From assembly GCA_024336345.1 (NCBI GenBank), contig JANFOG010000009.1:930001-994000 (forward strand): 64,000 bases of DNA, given 5' to 3'. This document shows, one piece after another, positions 1 through 10,668 of this stretch. This DNA is from Mariannaea sp. PMI_226. Taxonomy: Eukaryota > Ascomycota > Sordariomycetes > Hypocreales > Nectriaceae. Position 1 is the stretch's first letter; the number at the start of each line of letters is the position of its first letter. A program made the position numbers and the translations under genes. The notes under the pieces were generated by a model. It worked only from the letters and a program-made list of their open reading frames with translations, searched no databases and was not told where the DNA came from.

Positions 1-396
1 ATCCCGCACAAATTGAAACTTATTCTGGACTCTAAAAGCTGATTTGAGAATATTTTTCTTCAGCATTCCGTACAGCATAAAGCATTGGTACTGCGGTATG
101 TTGCTGTCGGCCCTTCTGGATCGTATAGTGTGGCAAAGGGCGGCCCGTGTCTTGAAAGTGGAATGCTTTTGCTGGCGCATGAGATACACGGCCTTTGATA
201 AATGTCTTGGTCTCTGTTTCTCCTAACGGCTATGCGGCAACTCTTGAAGATCCTTTCTATCCAGTACTGAAGATATGAAGCTGACCCCCTAGTTCCTGAT
301 AATCTGCTGTTCCTCGACTTTTCATCGTTAACTCTCAACCTGGTGTCAAAAACATCCACGAGATATTGCTGAACCACCCCTATTCCTTTTGCTACA
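1..396. other. Upstream region, no gene seen
   Basis: No convincing coding frame. The right part is presumably promoter and leader of the small secreted protein starting at 397. Confidence 0.4.
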
Positions 397-669
397 ATGA
401 ATATCAAAACATTAGCAGCTATTACAGCCTTGGTCTGCAGCGGCCTCGCAGCTCCTGCTTCAGACGGCGACTTGGTAACCCGGCACCAAACCAAAGAAGG
501 CTCTGAAAGCCACGGAAGTCACAATTTATTCACCAGAGCTGCCGAGACTATATGCAGTTGCAACAAGCAATGCGACCCGAAGCGCCATTCTCCAACTCCA
601 ACTCCACTCCCGCTCCCGTTTGTCTGTCTTTTTATTTGCCCCAAGCCATCGGGCTGCGACAAGCAGTAG
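397..669 (+). CDS. Small secreted cysteine-rich protein
   Basis: The ORF encodes 90 residues in one exon. Residues 1 to about 19 form a clear signal peptide: Lys near the start, then a hydrophobic Leu/Ala/Ile/Val core ending in a Gly-Leu-Ala-Ala type cleavage site. The mature part has six cysteines (53, 55, 59, 77, 81, 87) split into two groups of three by a Pro/Thr-rich linker at about 65-74, so up to three disulfides are possible. I recognise no named domain. Size, signal peptide and Cys content resemble the fungal small secreted protein class, which includes effectors and surface proteins, but nothing in the sequence fixes a role. There is no close neighbour on either side, so it is probably transcribed alone. 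A downstream intron that would extend the C-terminus cannot be excluded. Confidence 0.6.
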   Translation: MNIKTLAAITALVCSGLAAPASDGDLVTRHQTKEGSESHGSHNLFTRAAETICSCNKQCDPKRHSPTPTPLPLPFVCLFICPKPSGCDKQ

Positions 670-3047
670 GAAATACCCGTCCTTTGACGAGTAAATGATA
701 ACGGGTCAGGATGTTTGAGAAACTACTTTTCACATGTATTGATGGTCCAATATTGTATGCAGGGCCTGCTAAGCTCACCTGTTTTATCATCCTCCTATTC
801 TCACGATACAATGCTAGGAACAATCATCGTGATATACTGGTGGAATTCGATGCAGGCTCGTTGTTTCTGTATATGGTTCCTGCGAGAGGCACAGCAGCTA
901 CAAATCAACTGTAGTTCGCTACATATTTGATGACGTCGGGCTTGGACAACGGCGGGAGAAATCAAATGAGAGGCAGAATGTAGTGTATGAGCGTCTTTTC
1001 AGTCAAAGTTCGTTATTTACTGTCAGGTTTTATACCTAGACCTATCAGAATGTCACGATATCGATTGAACTGGAAGGTAAATCGGGTTCCATATACCTGT
1101 ACTTGACTGAGACAGCTTGCTTTCTCAAAACTTGACAAGCAATGATGAGCTGACGGTCAAGGCAGTGGAGTATATTTGATGTCTTCATGCATAGTAATAT
1201 GCTCCTGTGAGCTTTTTCGGGTATCATGACATGGAATGATACTCTCTCACAAAGAGGATTTATCAAGCACCTGGTGTTCTGGCAACTCTGTGCGTCGATA
1301 CCAACAGAAGAAAAATATTCTGGAGCAAAAGGCACATCTTCTCTTACAACCACTTTGCAGTAGCTTTTCGTTGTAGAGGCGTAACAACTATTTCGTGGCT
1401 TTGATTGGTACCTAAAGTGTGTTGATTAGATGGTAGATTTCGTTACTGGTATCTTTCATGTAGAGTGGACTACGATGGGCAACATTTCCCGAGGAAGAGT
1501 GTATAATTGGACAGCAATGAGATATACTATCGTTCAGTTAGGTTCATCTCGAAATAGTGGTAGACACATCAGATAGGTGATGGCAGAAATGGAAATGGCT
1601 CATGACGGAGACATGGCTGCTTTGCGCTCCTTACCGTGGTAGCCGGAACTTGACCGTGGATATATTGGCATACCTGAGGTACCAGGCGGCTCTGGGGAGG
1701 ATTGCTCTCCCGCCTGTCCTGCGGTAGAAGCGCTGCAGGTGCCACTCGCCCGACAGGCCCGGTACGTTGTCGGTGCTGCCTCCAGATAGGCGACACAGCA
1801 TTCCGATCATGAACCGATAGGTGATCGGACAATAGGCAAGCCGTTTCATAGGTTGGTAGGTAACTAAATCATTACCACGCTTTGTGCATGATGCTTCAAG
1901 ATCCCTACCACAGCCACATAAAGAACCCAGAGAAGTCAGCAGCAGTGCGGCCAGTGCGGGCAGGGTAAGACACCCGAGACCGTAACCGGATCAATGGCAA
2001 CGGGGGAGGGGCACAGGACAAGAAGCTGGCGACAAATGCCGAGAATTCCCTGTCAGCTCTGCTTGCTGTACAATGCAGCAGGGTCAGGGTGGCGGCAACT
2101 CGGTAGTTTGAGAATCCTTGGTCATGAAGGCTTGCTTGATCTCCATGGTCCACGAGCGATTGGGAAATATCTGCAGTGGGTAGCAAGCAATTAATCAGGC
2201 CATCGCCATATGTCTGCGTTAGGGTTAGGTCGGGTAAGGCAAAGTCATTCCCCAGACGGGGTTGATAAATAGACTCGGCTTGTTTGAATGCTCCGGAGAA
2301 TCGGAGGCTGGGTAGCACTGAGCACGCAGGATACGTACCCGGGAGAAGCTGCTAAGTATTTTCCCTCACATTTACTCGTTGGAGGTACATACCCTAAATT
2401 GCCAAGGTTGGTAAAACAGGAAAGTAGTGTATGTCATCATTGTTCCTGGCAAGAGAGAAAGGCTAGTTGGTGGCCCCTGCCCCGGGTCGCTGCGGCCCTG
2501 GAGCTTAGGGGCCTGGCACACTAAGACCAGCCAGGCTAACATTTGGCTCGTGCCCACGTACCCCCGGAAGGAACGGTCTCTCCCAACGCCCAATTCTCAT
2601 CTGGCTATTCGCTCGAGGCCTGTCTTTCTCAACACCATCCTTGCGACACCCCGTTGACCCCCTCCATCTCTGTCTCTCCGTTTCTTTCTCTTCCTCTTCC
2701 TCGTTTTCATCCTGCTCCATCAATTCCTCCGGCCTTCGATTTTTCGTATATGTTGCTCGTCCCCTCGTCGATTGAAATTATTGCGACTATGACCTACAAG
2801 TTTTTCTAAATTTGCGCCTGTTCTACGTTCCCCGCCCACGTTGCGAAACAAAATCTTCCAGAATCCTCAACCCTGTCCGTGCTCCTTACCAACACTATCC
2901 TCCGATTGCGCCCGTGTCCGTGCTCGTGCCCCTCGAACCACTTCGTCGGCTCCTCCACGACAAATTCTCAACGAGACTTATACCACGCTCGTTCGATAAA
3001 ATCAGCACCCGTGCGTTCCACGGACTAATTTCTTGTGGTCGCCTAGA
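670..3047. other. 2.4 kb spacer without a supportable gene
   Basis: Several open frames of 60-140 codons occur on both strands, including 1905-2318 minus and 1631-1849 minus, but none shows a recognisable domain or a convincing exon structure. The last 400 bases are pyrimidine-rich, typical of a fungal promoter and 5' leader, and precede the adenylate kinase start. Confidence 0.4.
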
Positions 3048-3942
3048 ATGAGACTGAACAAAGCCGCAAGAGTCATTCTCTTCGGCGCACCTGGCGTGGG
3101 CAAAGGCACTCAGAGCGAGCGCCTTCTCCATCGCTTCCCCCAACTCAACTCTATTAGCACTGGTGACCTCCTGCGGCACAATGTTAAGAATAGAACACCT
3201 CTGGGTAAGTTCAGTCTTTGGGGAGAAAATGATATATATCCTATATTAGTAACCTATTTTCTGACTAACCTTTCCCCCCCCGGCAGGCATCAAGGTCGAG
3301 AGCATCATGAAATCTGGCGGCCTGGTAGCCGATGATCTCATGCTGCGGCTCCTCTCCAACGAACTATTCGCCCGTGGCTGGCTTCAAGGCCAGGGTCCCC
3401 CTCAAGTCATGACTCTCGCTGCTGAGGCTACTTGCTCTGATCGTTCATTGCATAACGACAAGTCCATCGATTCCCTTGTAACCAACCCTTACCACATAGA
3501 CAAACACAACCCACCACGAGTCTCCGACGATCCTTCCGCCTCATTCATCCTCGATGGCTTCCCCCGCACCTCCGCGCAAGCCAGCACCCTCGAAAACCTG
3601 ATTCCAATCAACCTCGTTGTCTCTCTCATTACTCCTTTCAACGTCATTTTGGAGCGTATCACCGGTCGCTGGGTCCACGAGCCTTCCGGTCGTGTCTACA
3701 ATACAAGCTTCAATGCTCCTCGAATCCCTGGCCTAGACGATCTCACTGGCGAGCCCCTCATACAACGAGCAGATGACTCAGAGGAGGTCTATAGGGCCAG
3801 ATTCCGAAAGTTTCAAGAGACGAGCGAGCCTGTTCTCAACCACTACGCCAAGAAGGGTGTGCTCGTCGAAATCGAGGGCATGAGCAGCGATGAGATTAGT
3901 CCCAAGTTATACCAGGAGTTTGAGCAGCGCTTTGTCCATTAA
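3048..3942 (+). CDS. ADK2: Adenylate kinase, mitochondrial GTP:AMP phosphotransferase type
   Basis: Two exons, 3048-3204 and 3287-3942, joined across an 82-nt intron (donor GTAAGT, branch CTAAC, pyrimidine tract, CAG), give 270 residues. The enzyme transfers a phosphoryl group between nucleoside triphosphate and AMP. The P-loop [10 protein letters not shown] lies near residue 13, an STGDLLR AMP-binding segment follows, and FILDGFPRT in the second half is the family signature. The [13 protein letters not shown] segment is the LID domain of the long form and lacks the zinc cysteines. An extra loop of about 45 residues sits between the AMP-binding and signature segments. No clear mitochondrial presequence precedes the P-loop, as is usual for Adk2-type enzymes, so the matrix location is inferred from homology. 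The ATG at 3048 is the first in-frame ATG before the P-loop. Confidence 0.93.
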
Positions 3943-4431
3943 GTACCAGCGCGCACTCGTCTTTAGAGTGTATGATCTTCATTTGTCGATTATTTTAAAC
4001 GTCATTATCGGTCATTTCCTATCGGAGTTTTAATGCAGCTTTTTGTGCTGCCGGGTCAGCACACTCGCCGACTGATAAAGTCCAGGCACACGTTTGATGA
4101 AACAGCTACCCATGGAGGGTGATTACGTGTACATATATATCTATATATAAATAAATCTACCGAGTCTAGCTCAAACAGAGAGATTTCAAATGAGTATGGA
4201 GAATATGCCCAAGTTGTGACTGTAGCTATGCATTCAAGCAGTAGCAAGTACTAAGACTGAAAATCATGTGCCTACACAAACTCTGGAAATAATGAAGATG
4301 ACCTCGGCCATCATGCGCATGTAGCTTGACCGCGCCAAAGTCTTCACAATCTGTGGGAATTAGGCTCCAGGGCTGTTCATTACCCACATAGACTGCTCCC
4401 CGACTACTTCATTCATCAAGCGAACAAACAA
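3943..4431. other. Spacer between adenylate kinase and tRNA-Arg
   Basis: Probable 3' UTR of the kinase gene, then a short AT-rich TA tract near 4132-4155. No gene seen. Confidence 0.4.
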
Positions 4432-4503
4432 GGTCGCGTGGCCCAATGGCAAGGCGTCTGACTACGAATCAGGAGATTGTGGGTTCGATCCCCACCGTGA
4501 CCT
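4432..4503 (+). tRNA. tRNA-Arg (anticodon ACG)
   Basis: A complete cloverleaf without intron. The acceptor stem pairs GGTCGCG with CGTGACC with one G-T wobble. The A box region is TGGCCCAATGG and the B box is GGGTTCGATCCCC. The anticodon stem TCTGA/TCAGG holds the loop CTACGAA, giving anticodon ACG (read as ICG), which decodes CGU, CGC and CGA. A T5 run a few bases downstream serves as Pol III terminator. In contrast to the tRNA-Phe genes in this window, both the D-loop and anticodon loop are uninterrupted. Confidence 0.95.
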
Positions 4504-4507
4504 TCTC

Positions 4508-4512
4508 TTTTT
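4508..4512 (+). terminator. Pol III terminator of tRNA-Arg
   Basis: Run of five T five bases after the tRNA 3' end. Confidence 0.75.
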
Positions 4513-4969
4513 GATCGATTCTCTCTTTTTTTCTGCTTTGACCTATTTGCATTCATTGTTGTGTATATTCTGTATATAAACCAGGAAATCACCCACGCAC
4601 ATACATATATGCACATGCTCGTCAGAAGCTAGGAAATAGGTTCGTTTCTTTGAAGAAATAGAAGCTGTGTATATATATATAGCCTTGTCAAATATTTCGT
4701 CAGATATGCATACGCCGGGGAAACGTGGTGTGAAAGAATGCACCTCCTCATAATCCAAGGGGCCAATGAAAGCCCGTTTCCAGATACGTTCTTCTCTCTA
4801 TAGCTCCATGCTTGATCCCTTCATGCTTTCTTTCACATAGTGATCAACGAGCTACAACCTCATAACGAAAAGCAAACTCCCCCCCCCCACATAGTTCCTA
4901 TTCCCAATGCCCAAATCAACACTCCTCAAAAAAATCCGTCAAAACTTAACGCCGTTGAAAGGCAGTTGT
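4513..4969. other. Spacer downstream of tRNA-Arg
   Basis: AT-rich, with TA runs near 4668-4680. No gene seen. It probably includes the 3' UTR of the minus-strand ERD2-like gene. Confidence 0.35.
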
Positions 4970-6148
4970 TCAATCGCGCCATCCTTCACCCCCTCGAAGG
5001 CCGGTGGGCGCACCGCTGGGCTCATGGTCGTGGTCAGGACGCAGTGGAGTATTCTCGTCATCATCGTCTAGAGCTTTGGCCAGCTCATCAGGGTCCTGCA
5101 TCCTAGCATCTGGGTCGACAGCGTCATCTAGATCGTCATCATGCTCGCGGTTATTTCGCTCCGTTTCGAGTACGCCATCATCAGCGCTAACTGAGATGCC
5201 ACGGGCACCCCAGTTTGGACGTGAGGCACCCCGGCGGCCGCTGTTGGGATCGACGAAACCAGCTGCGCTCTCTTCATCCTCCTCCGCGGTCTCGACACGC
5301 TTGCCAAAGATGCGGCGAAGTAGCCAGCCACGACGCATGTCATCAGCGTCAACGACACCACCACCGCGGAGCTTGACGCGCTGGCGAGTGTAATAAACCC
5401 ACGCGAAGTCAATGTATAGAGCAGTCTGAATAAGTCCGAAGATGACGGAAATAGCGCTAGGCTTGCGATCAGATACATCGAGCTCGCGAATAAACCAATT
5501 GACGCAATACAAGGCACGGTAGGATCCAAGTGTAACGAGATAGAAGGAATCGATCACGGTAGGGACAGTCGTCTGTCTAAGGAGGAGGAGCTGGGGGAGA
5601 ACGCAGACAGATTCGAGAATCTGAGAGAAAACCCACATCCACTATTGATTGAACAATCAGTACACAGCGCACATGACTCAACGGTATCTTGGTGCAAAAG
5701 GATTGGAGAGTCTTACAGTTCGGAATCCCCAAACGCTTTCAAAAATCATCATTGTGAAAGGTGACAGCGCGAAAGATCCACCCAGGATGAAGGCGCCAAT
5801 CTTCCAAGCAATCTCACGTTCGCGGGATCGAGGGAAGAGCCATTGCATAACTCCGAGGATGTAGAAGGATGAGGCGATATAGAAAATCTTGAACACTAAG
5901 TTCCAGGGTGAATTTTCTACGAATATGTCGAGGTATCGGGTGCAGAATACGAGGGCGTAGAGAATCTGGGTGATAAGGGAGACGCCCTCGGCGCTGCGGT
6001 TTCGATGGATGGCGATGATGAGGATGAGCTTGGAGAGCATGTGGGACAAGTCGCCCATAATACGGAATATCTGTGGGATAAAGTAAGCATTGGGTGACGA
6101 GGAAAAAGGATGTGACCAAGCACAACGACTTACGTTCCACGCGCCCAT
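4970..6148 (-). CDS. ERD2-family ER-lumen protein retaining receptor with acidic tail
   Basis: Three minus-strand exons, 6148-6134, 6070-5717 and 5641-4970, give 345 residues. Introns are 6133-6071 (GTAAGT, CAG) and 5716-5642 (GTAAGA, TAG), both in phase 0. The family binds K/HDEL-type C-terminal signals in the Golgi and returns escaped ER proteins by COPI retrograde transport. Exon 2 carries the conserved IFRIMGDLSHMLSKLILI start and the AEGVSL/ALVFCTRYLD region. Exon 3 begins with the LESVCVLPQL and YRALYCVNW motifs of the last transmembrane segments. The seven-helix core ends near residue 215. A hydrophilic tail of about 130 residues rich in Asp, Glu and Arg follows, whereas classical ERD2 ends close to the last helix. 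The five-codon first exon is supported by the in-frame join MGAWN-IFRIMGD. Assignment to the family is secure. Whether it is the main HDEL receptor or a paralogue is not. Confidence 0.9.
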
Positions 6149-8304
6149 GATGAATGGCGGGGAACTCGAATTCCGAGCTCGTAGTTATTCGCGACAAGAT
6201 AGAACTAGAAGGCCAGATAGCCAACAACCAGGCTCCCCAATGATGGAGTGTCGCAGGTGCAGAGGAGATGCAGACTTGGGATAAGTCAAGAAGCTAGGAA
6301 GAAATAATGGGATGAGAAAGAAGAGAAGCCCAAGCTTACGAGGATGGCGTATGGGCAGAGGACGCGCTGACAGGTAGCTCTGGGATGGAGATTGAGGAGA
6401 AGAGAGTGAGCGCCTGGGCCAGGAGCTTGCGTCAGTATCCAAGTAAGGAGTCTAGGCTCCAGCCACACCAAGCTTCGCCACTCGCGAGAAGAGCATTTAG
6501 GCAAGGCAGAAAAGTGGGTGGGTGGGGTCAAGATCACCTTCCAAAGCGGACGGAGGAAACTTGTGCCTGAAAGCTCCACAGGGCTAAGTTAAACACTTAC
6601 AACAACGCGAGGTACCTTAATTACCTTGGGTACTGTTCACACTCCATACCATACCTACTTCGAGATAACCTCATGTACAGAGTTGAAAAGAGTAAGAGGA
6701 GAACTCTTCGCCTCATAAAAAAAAATACGTTGTATAGTAGAAATATCCTTTGTCAGCAAACTTGTGACGATACCAATGCCAGGCATGACAAGCTCGAGTT
6801 TCCATTGGAGGGACAATATAATGTTGTAAATGAGGCAACGGCTTGGCAACTTCTCAACCTGTTCAAGTAAAGGGGCGAGGCGAATGCTATCTCAACGAAC
6901 TGAAAAATCTTGTCAAAGGCACCCAAGGACAGTTTACGGCCATTTTGCGGCCGTGAAACTTGTGAAAAAAAATAAAGGTTGGCATTTGCCAGAACCAACG
7001 CTAACAATACCTCAAGAGCACGCACCCACAAGAACAAACATCAAAGACGAGTTGAAGAGACAGTCCCGAGGTTCCTGATTCACCCAGCGCCTAGCTGCAC
7101 CACTTCCTCCTAGAACAATGAGATGTACCATGCTTGACAGAACATCACTAGAACCCCTGTTCAAAAGGAGCATGAAATTACTTGTACTGCGTAGAAGCCG
7201 AGCTAGAATGAGGCGAGGGATGAATAATGTGGCCGTGTGAGAGACGCAATCGGAACGACAAAGAAAAGTACTAGGAAAAGCTTTGTATAGTTGACACAGG
7301 TATTGTCATCTGTGTTCAGCTACAAAGGATTTGGGTGCATAGCCAAAATCATCGCATTTGCTGTCCCGTATCCTGCTGTACGCCGGCACAAACTCCCACG
7401 TCGTGTGGACAGTCCAGGCATTATGCAGCTAATGAAGGCGCTCTAGCTTAGGTTTCAATATCTAGATGAATTATGACTATAGAACATACATCTTGGATTT
7501 CTCTGTCTGCACTCTGATGAGCATTTCCTTTCGGTCCCCTTCAGAACCACCAAGTGAGGACTCAGCGCCTACTGAGACGTAGGAGGGGTGAAGGTAGAAA
7601 AGGGCGATACCTAGAAGAAGAGCAAAGGATAATAGGAGAAGAATGGCACGAGATGGGTGAGGGACGAGCTTGATCGGAAATTCAGTGCGTAGGGAGTAGA
7701 AAGACGTGCCTGTTTCAATGCGCCGCCGATGAATTTCTATGCTATCCGTCTGCCAGATGGCGGACAGATACCAGCCGGCTGTCAGCTTCCACACCTAATA
7801 CAACTCTTAAAGCACAATACTTTGGACCAAACTTCTGTTGCGTACAACCTCGTCTGCATCTTTGATATCCTTGAACCCACACCAAGACTGCTCTTTGGAT
7901 CACGATCAACCATGCGCCTGTCCCATACTGCAGGTCAAAGAGAACCTGTTGCCTTGGAGTAGGAACATTGTACAAGCACATGTGTTCTGCACGAACAGTC
8001 TCGTTCGTGTTCACCTTCTGCCCTTGTCATTGAGAAAAAAGGCTTCTCCTGGCAAACAGGTCAACAAAGCTGCAAGGTTTCGAGGTTGCATATAAAGCTG
8101 GAAATGGGTTGCCCATCTTACTATCTAGCATTTCATCAATTTCTTGTTCTCTCCTAGTTCAATATACGTCTTCGCTCAGCCAGTCTTCAAGAAGCTAATA
8201 GTTGCTCGAATAGCTTCTCTCACCAAATAATACCATCCTTTGCAGACTTGCAACTATACAAAACAAGCCGCATTTGGATATCGAACAATTAAATCCAACT
8301 AATC
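6149..8304. other. 2.2 kb spacer, no supportable gene
   Basis: Contains the promoter of the ERD2-like gene on the left and of the glycosyltransferase on the right, with a TATA-like CATATAAA near 8089-8096. An isolated minus-strand frame at 7477-7794 could encode one transmembrane helix, but neither a start context nor a family is visible. Confidence 0.4.
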
Positions 8305-9741
8305 ATGGAAAGTAACTCCGCAGCCCGGTGGGCAAGCCCTTTGCTCATCATTCTGGCCATCTTGGTTGGTCAACGCCTTTGGTCACCATTGCTCGTGATT
8401 GTCGATCGGGTTGGAGACTACCTCACGCTGATCGAGCTAGATACTTGGACATCTCTCTTCTGGATAATATTCACTCTTCGCTATGCTCGCCTCCTTGGAC
8501 ACTCTATCGGCTATTTGTGCTATCGGCCTGCTCAGATACCCTCAAATCCAACGTACACCGGGAGGGATGTCACTGTCATCGTCCCGACTGTCGATCCTTC
8601 AAATCCGGATTTTCGCTCTTGTATACATAGCATTCTTGCCAATAAACCTGCCGCTCTCATTGTAGTCACTGTCGGATCTCTTCTTCGAGTCAAATGTCAA
8701 CGCACCCTCAGGGAAGTATCTCACGACTTTCCCGACACCCGAATTCTAGTTTCAGCCATTTCTGAGGCTAGCAAACGCCGACAAGTTGCTCATGCCATGT
8801 CCAAGGTTAAGACCGAAATCACAATCCTTGCTGATGATCATGTCTTTTGGCGAAGTGATAAACTAATACCGTCAATTCTGGCACCTTTTGAAAATGTGCT
8901 TGTTAGTGTCGTCGGCACAAAGAAGCGTGTCGTCCGCACCTTGCCTGGGAAGCTGACTTGGCCTTCCATCGTCAATTTCATTGCCTGCAACTACCTTCAA
9001 CGCCACAACTGGGAGCTTCGTGCCAATAACGCCATCGATGGTGGAGTTTTTGTAGTATCAGGCCGAACTGCCGCGTACCGCACTCGATTTCTCAAGGAAG
9101 ATGGCCTCCTTGACCGCTACTGTAACGAAAAGTTCTTCTTCGGACTTCCAGTTGGGGATGGACAAGGCCTTGGCCCCGACGACGACAATTTCTTGACAAG
9201 GGAGGCTATGAAGAGGGACTGGCTGATCCGCTTCCAGGATACAGAAGAAGCAACCATCGAGACAACACTTGGTGACTGGCCCAAATTCAAAGGTCAGCTC
9301 CTAAGATGGGCCAGAACCACTTTTCGAAGTAATCCCGTAATGATACGAGATCTGACATTCATTCGGCGATATCCATGGAGCAACTTCATGGTGTACTGGG
9401 TAGGCCTCGTTAACTTTGCTCTCTTTTGGGATACCGCTATGATCGTGTCGCTCGTTCTATCCAAGGATGCTGGCCCAAGATGCGTGTACTACCTCCTGAC
9501 TTGGGTCTTCTTCACCAAGATGATCAAGATCATCCCCCATTTCTTGAGATTCCCATCCGACATCCTCCTTGCTCTGCATCAGGTGACTTTTGCCTATGTA
9601 CACAGCCTCATAAAGCTCTGGGCTCTGTGCACATTCTGGGACTGTGGCTGGTCTGGTAGAAATCTCGATCTCATAAACGAGAACTCAGATCGTGCCCTCA
9701 ACACTTCCTTCTATGTCGTCGATGCCCATCCGGGTCAGTAA
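8305..9741 (+). CDS. Membrane family-2 glycosyltransferase (hyaluronan/chitin synthase-like)
   Basis: A single exon encodes 478 residues. Hydrophobic helices near residues 11-35 and 45-65 precede a cytosolic GT-A domain starting at DVTVIVPTVDP (residue 88). The nucleotide-sugar site is ADDH at 176-179, a GPDDD acidic motif sits at 290-294, and QLLRW at 331-335 is the Q-x-x-R-W motif of processive beta-glycosyltransferases. At least three more membrane helices follow from about 360 to 450. Such proteins polymerise a sugar from UDP- or GDP-sugar and export it through the membrane. The substrate cannot be read from sequence. The layout matches the fungal polysaccharide synthase Cps1/GT2 group, one member of which is needed for hyphal growth on solid surfaces in plant pathogens. 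I infer a surface or extracellular glycan role, but orthology is not tested. Confidence 0.9.
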   Translation: MESNSAARWASPLLIILAILVGQRLWSPLLVIVDRVGDYLTLIELDTWTSLFWIIFTLRYARLLGHSIGYLCYRPAQIPSNPTYTGRDVTVIVPTVDPSNPDFRSCIHSILANKPAALIVVTVGSLLRVKCQRTLREVSHDFPDTRILVSAISEASKRRQVAHAMSKVKTEITILADDHVFWRSDKLIPSILAPFENVLVSVVGTKKRVVRTLPGKLTWPSIVNFIACNYLQRHNWELRANNAIDGGVFVVSGRTAAYRTRFLKEDGLLDRYCNEKFFFGLPVGDGQGLGPDDDNFLTREAMKRDWLIRFQDTEEATIETTLGDWPKFKGQLLRWARTTFRSNPVMIRDLTFIRRYPWSNFMVYWVGLVNFALFWDTAMIVSLVLSKDAGPRCVYYLLTWVFFTKMIKIIPHFLRFPSDILLALHQVTFAYVHSLIKLWALCTFWDCGWSGRNLDLINENSDRALNTSFYVVDAHPGQ

Positions 9742-10668
9742 GGACGTAGGACCTCACTCCCAGATTATAACTAACCCAAACGAGAATCCTATGTTCTAAG
9801 ATGCTTCAGCACGGTGTACTTACCAAAGAAACGATTCTGATGATGCACAGGCCCAAAAATCTACGCTCACCCTTCCGCTCTATAATAATATTGACTACGT
9901 TGTCCCCCATTTCGATACATGATCCCACGATCCTCCGATGCTTTGTCTTGCACCAAACTGCTTGAGGGTAAAAAGTTGCGTTTTGAGTGTTAGCTCATGC
10001 TTGTCTTATGTGCTATTGTCTGGATCGAGGACTCCCGTGACCTACTGGAGAACAGAACTAAACGCCTGCGAAGGACAGTTGATTTATAGCCAGGGTTCTG
10101 TTCAAAACAAACAGAGCACACTAACATGAATTTGTTCTTCTTTTATTTCGATAATGCTGAGAATTTATCAATGAGAATACGTCAGTTGGCAAGTCCCGAG
10201 TTGAAGAAGGCACTACAGCATTCAATAGAGTAACTCTCTAATATAAATTGAAACCATCATGACATCCTTCTCTTCACTTCTAAGATTCCCCCTATTTCGT
10301 AAGTACAGTTATCCATGTCACTTATATCAAGAAAATTCGTCAAGCACGAATGTCCGCCTCAAAATTGTAAAGTCTATCTATCACAAGGAGTCACGAGAGC
10401 CCTTGTTTACACCAGCACGACATGTCCAAAAAGCCAGTTCCACTTCCTATCTGATTGAGGCTCTGCAACAATACCAGTATCAGCATCGTGTCTAATTCAC
10501 ATATGCCTTCGTATTCCAGGTGCAGCCAGATTAGATGAAGTGAGCAGAGTGGCTTTTGCCGTGAATGGTCGCTGTAAACCCCGACATCGTCCAAACTCAT
10601 TGTCCCCGTAATAAGCATATTAACATGCGAAAGGAAAGCTCCATCGCTTTTTATTTCTCCATACCACA
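9742..10668. other. Spacer, no gene seen
   Basis: Holds the likely 3' UTRs of the convergent glycosyltransferase and secreted-protein genes. Short open frames show no domain. Confidence 0.4.

Noticed and set aside
1631..2318. Overlapping minus-strand frames upstream of adenylate kinase
   Set aside because: Frames are short and mutually inconsistent; possibly remnants of a gene, but I cannot name a family.
7477..7794. Minus-strand frame of 105 codons with one hydrophobic helix
   Set aside because: No family, no partner exons with good splice sites, and no clear start context.
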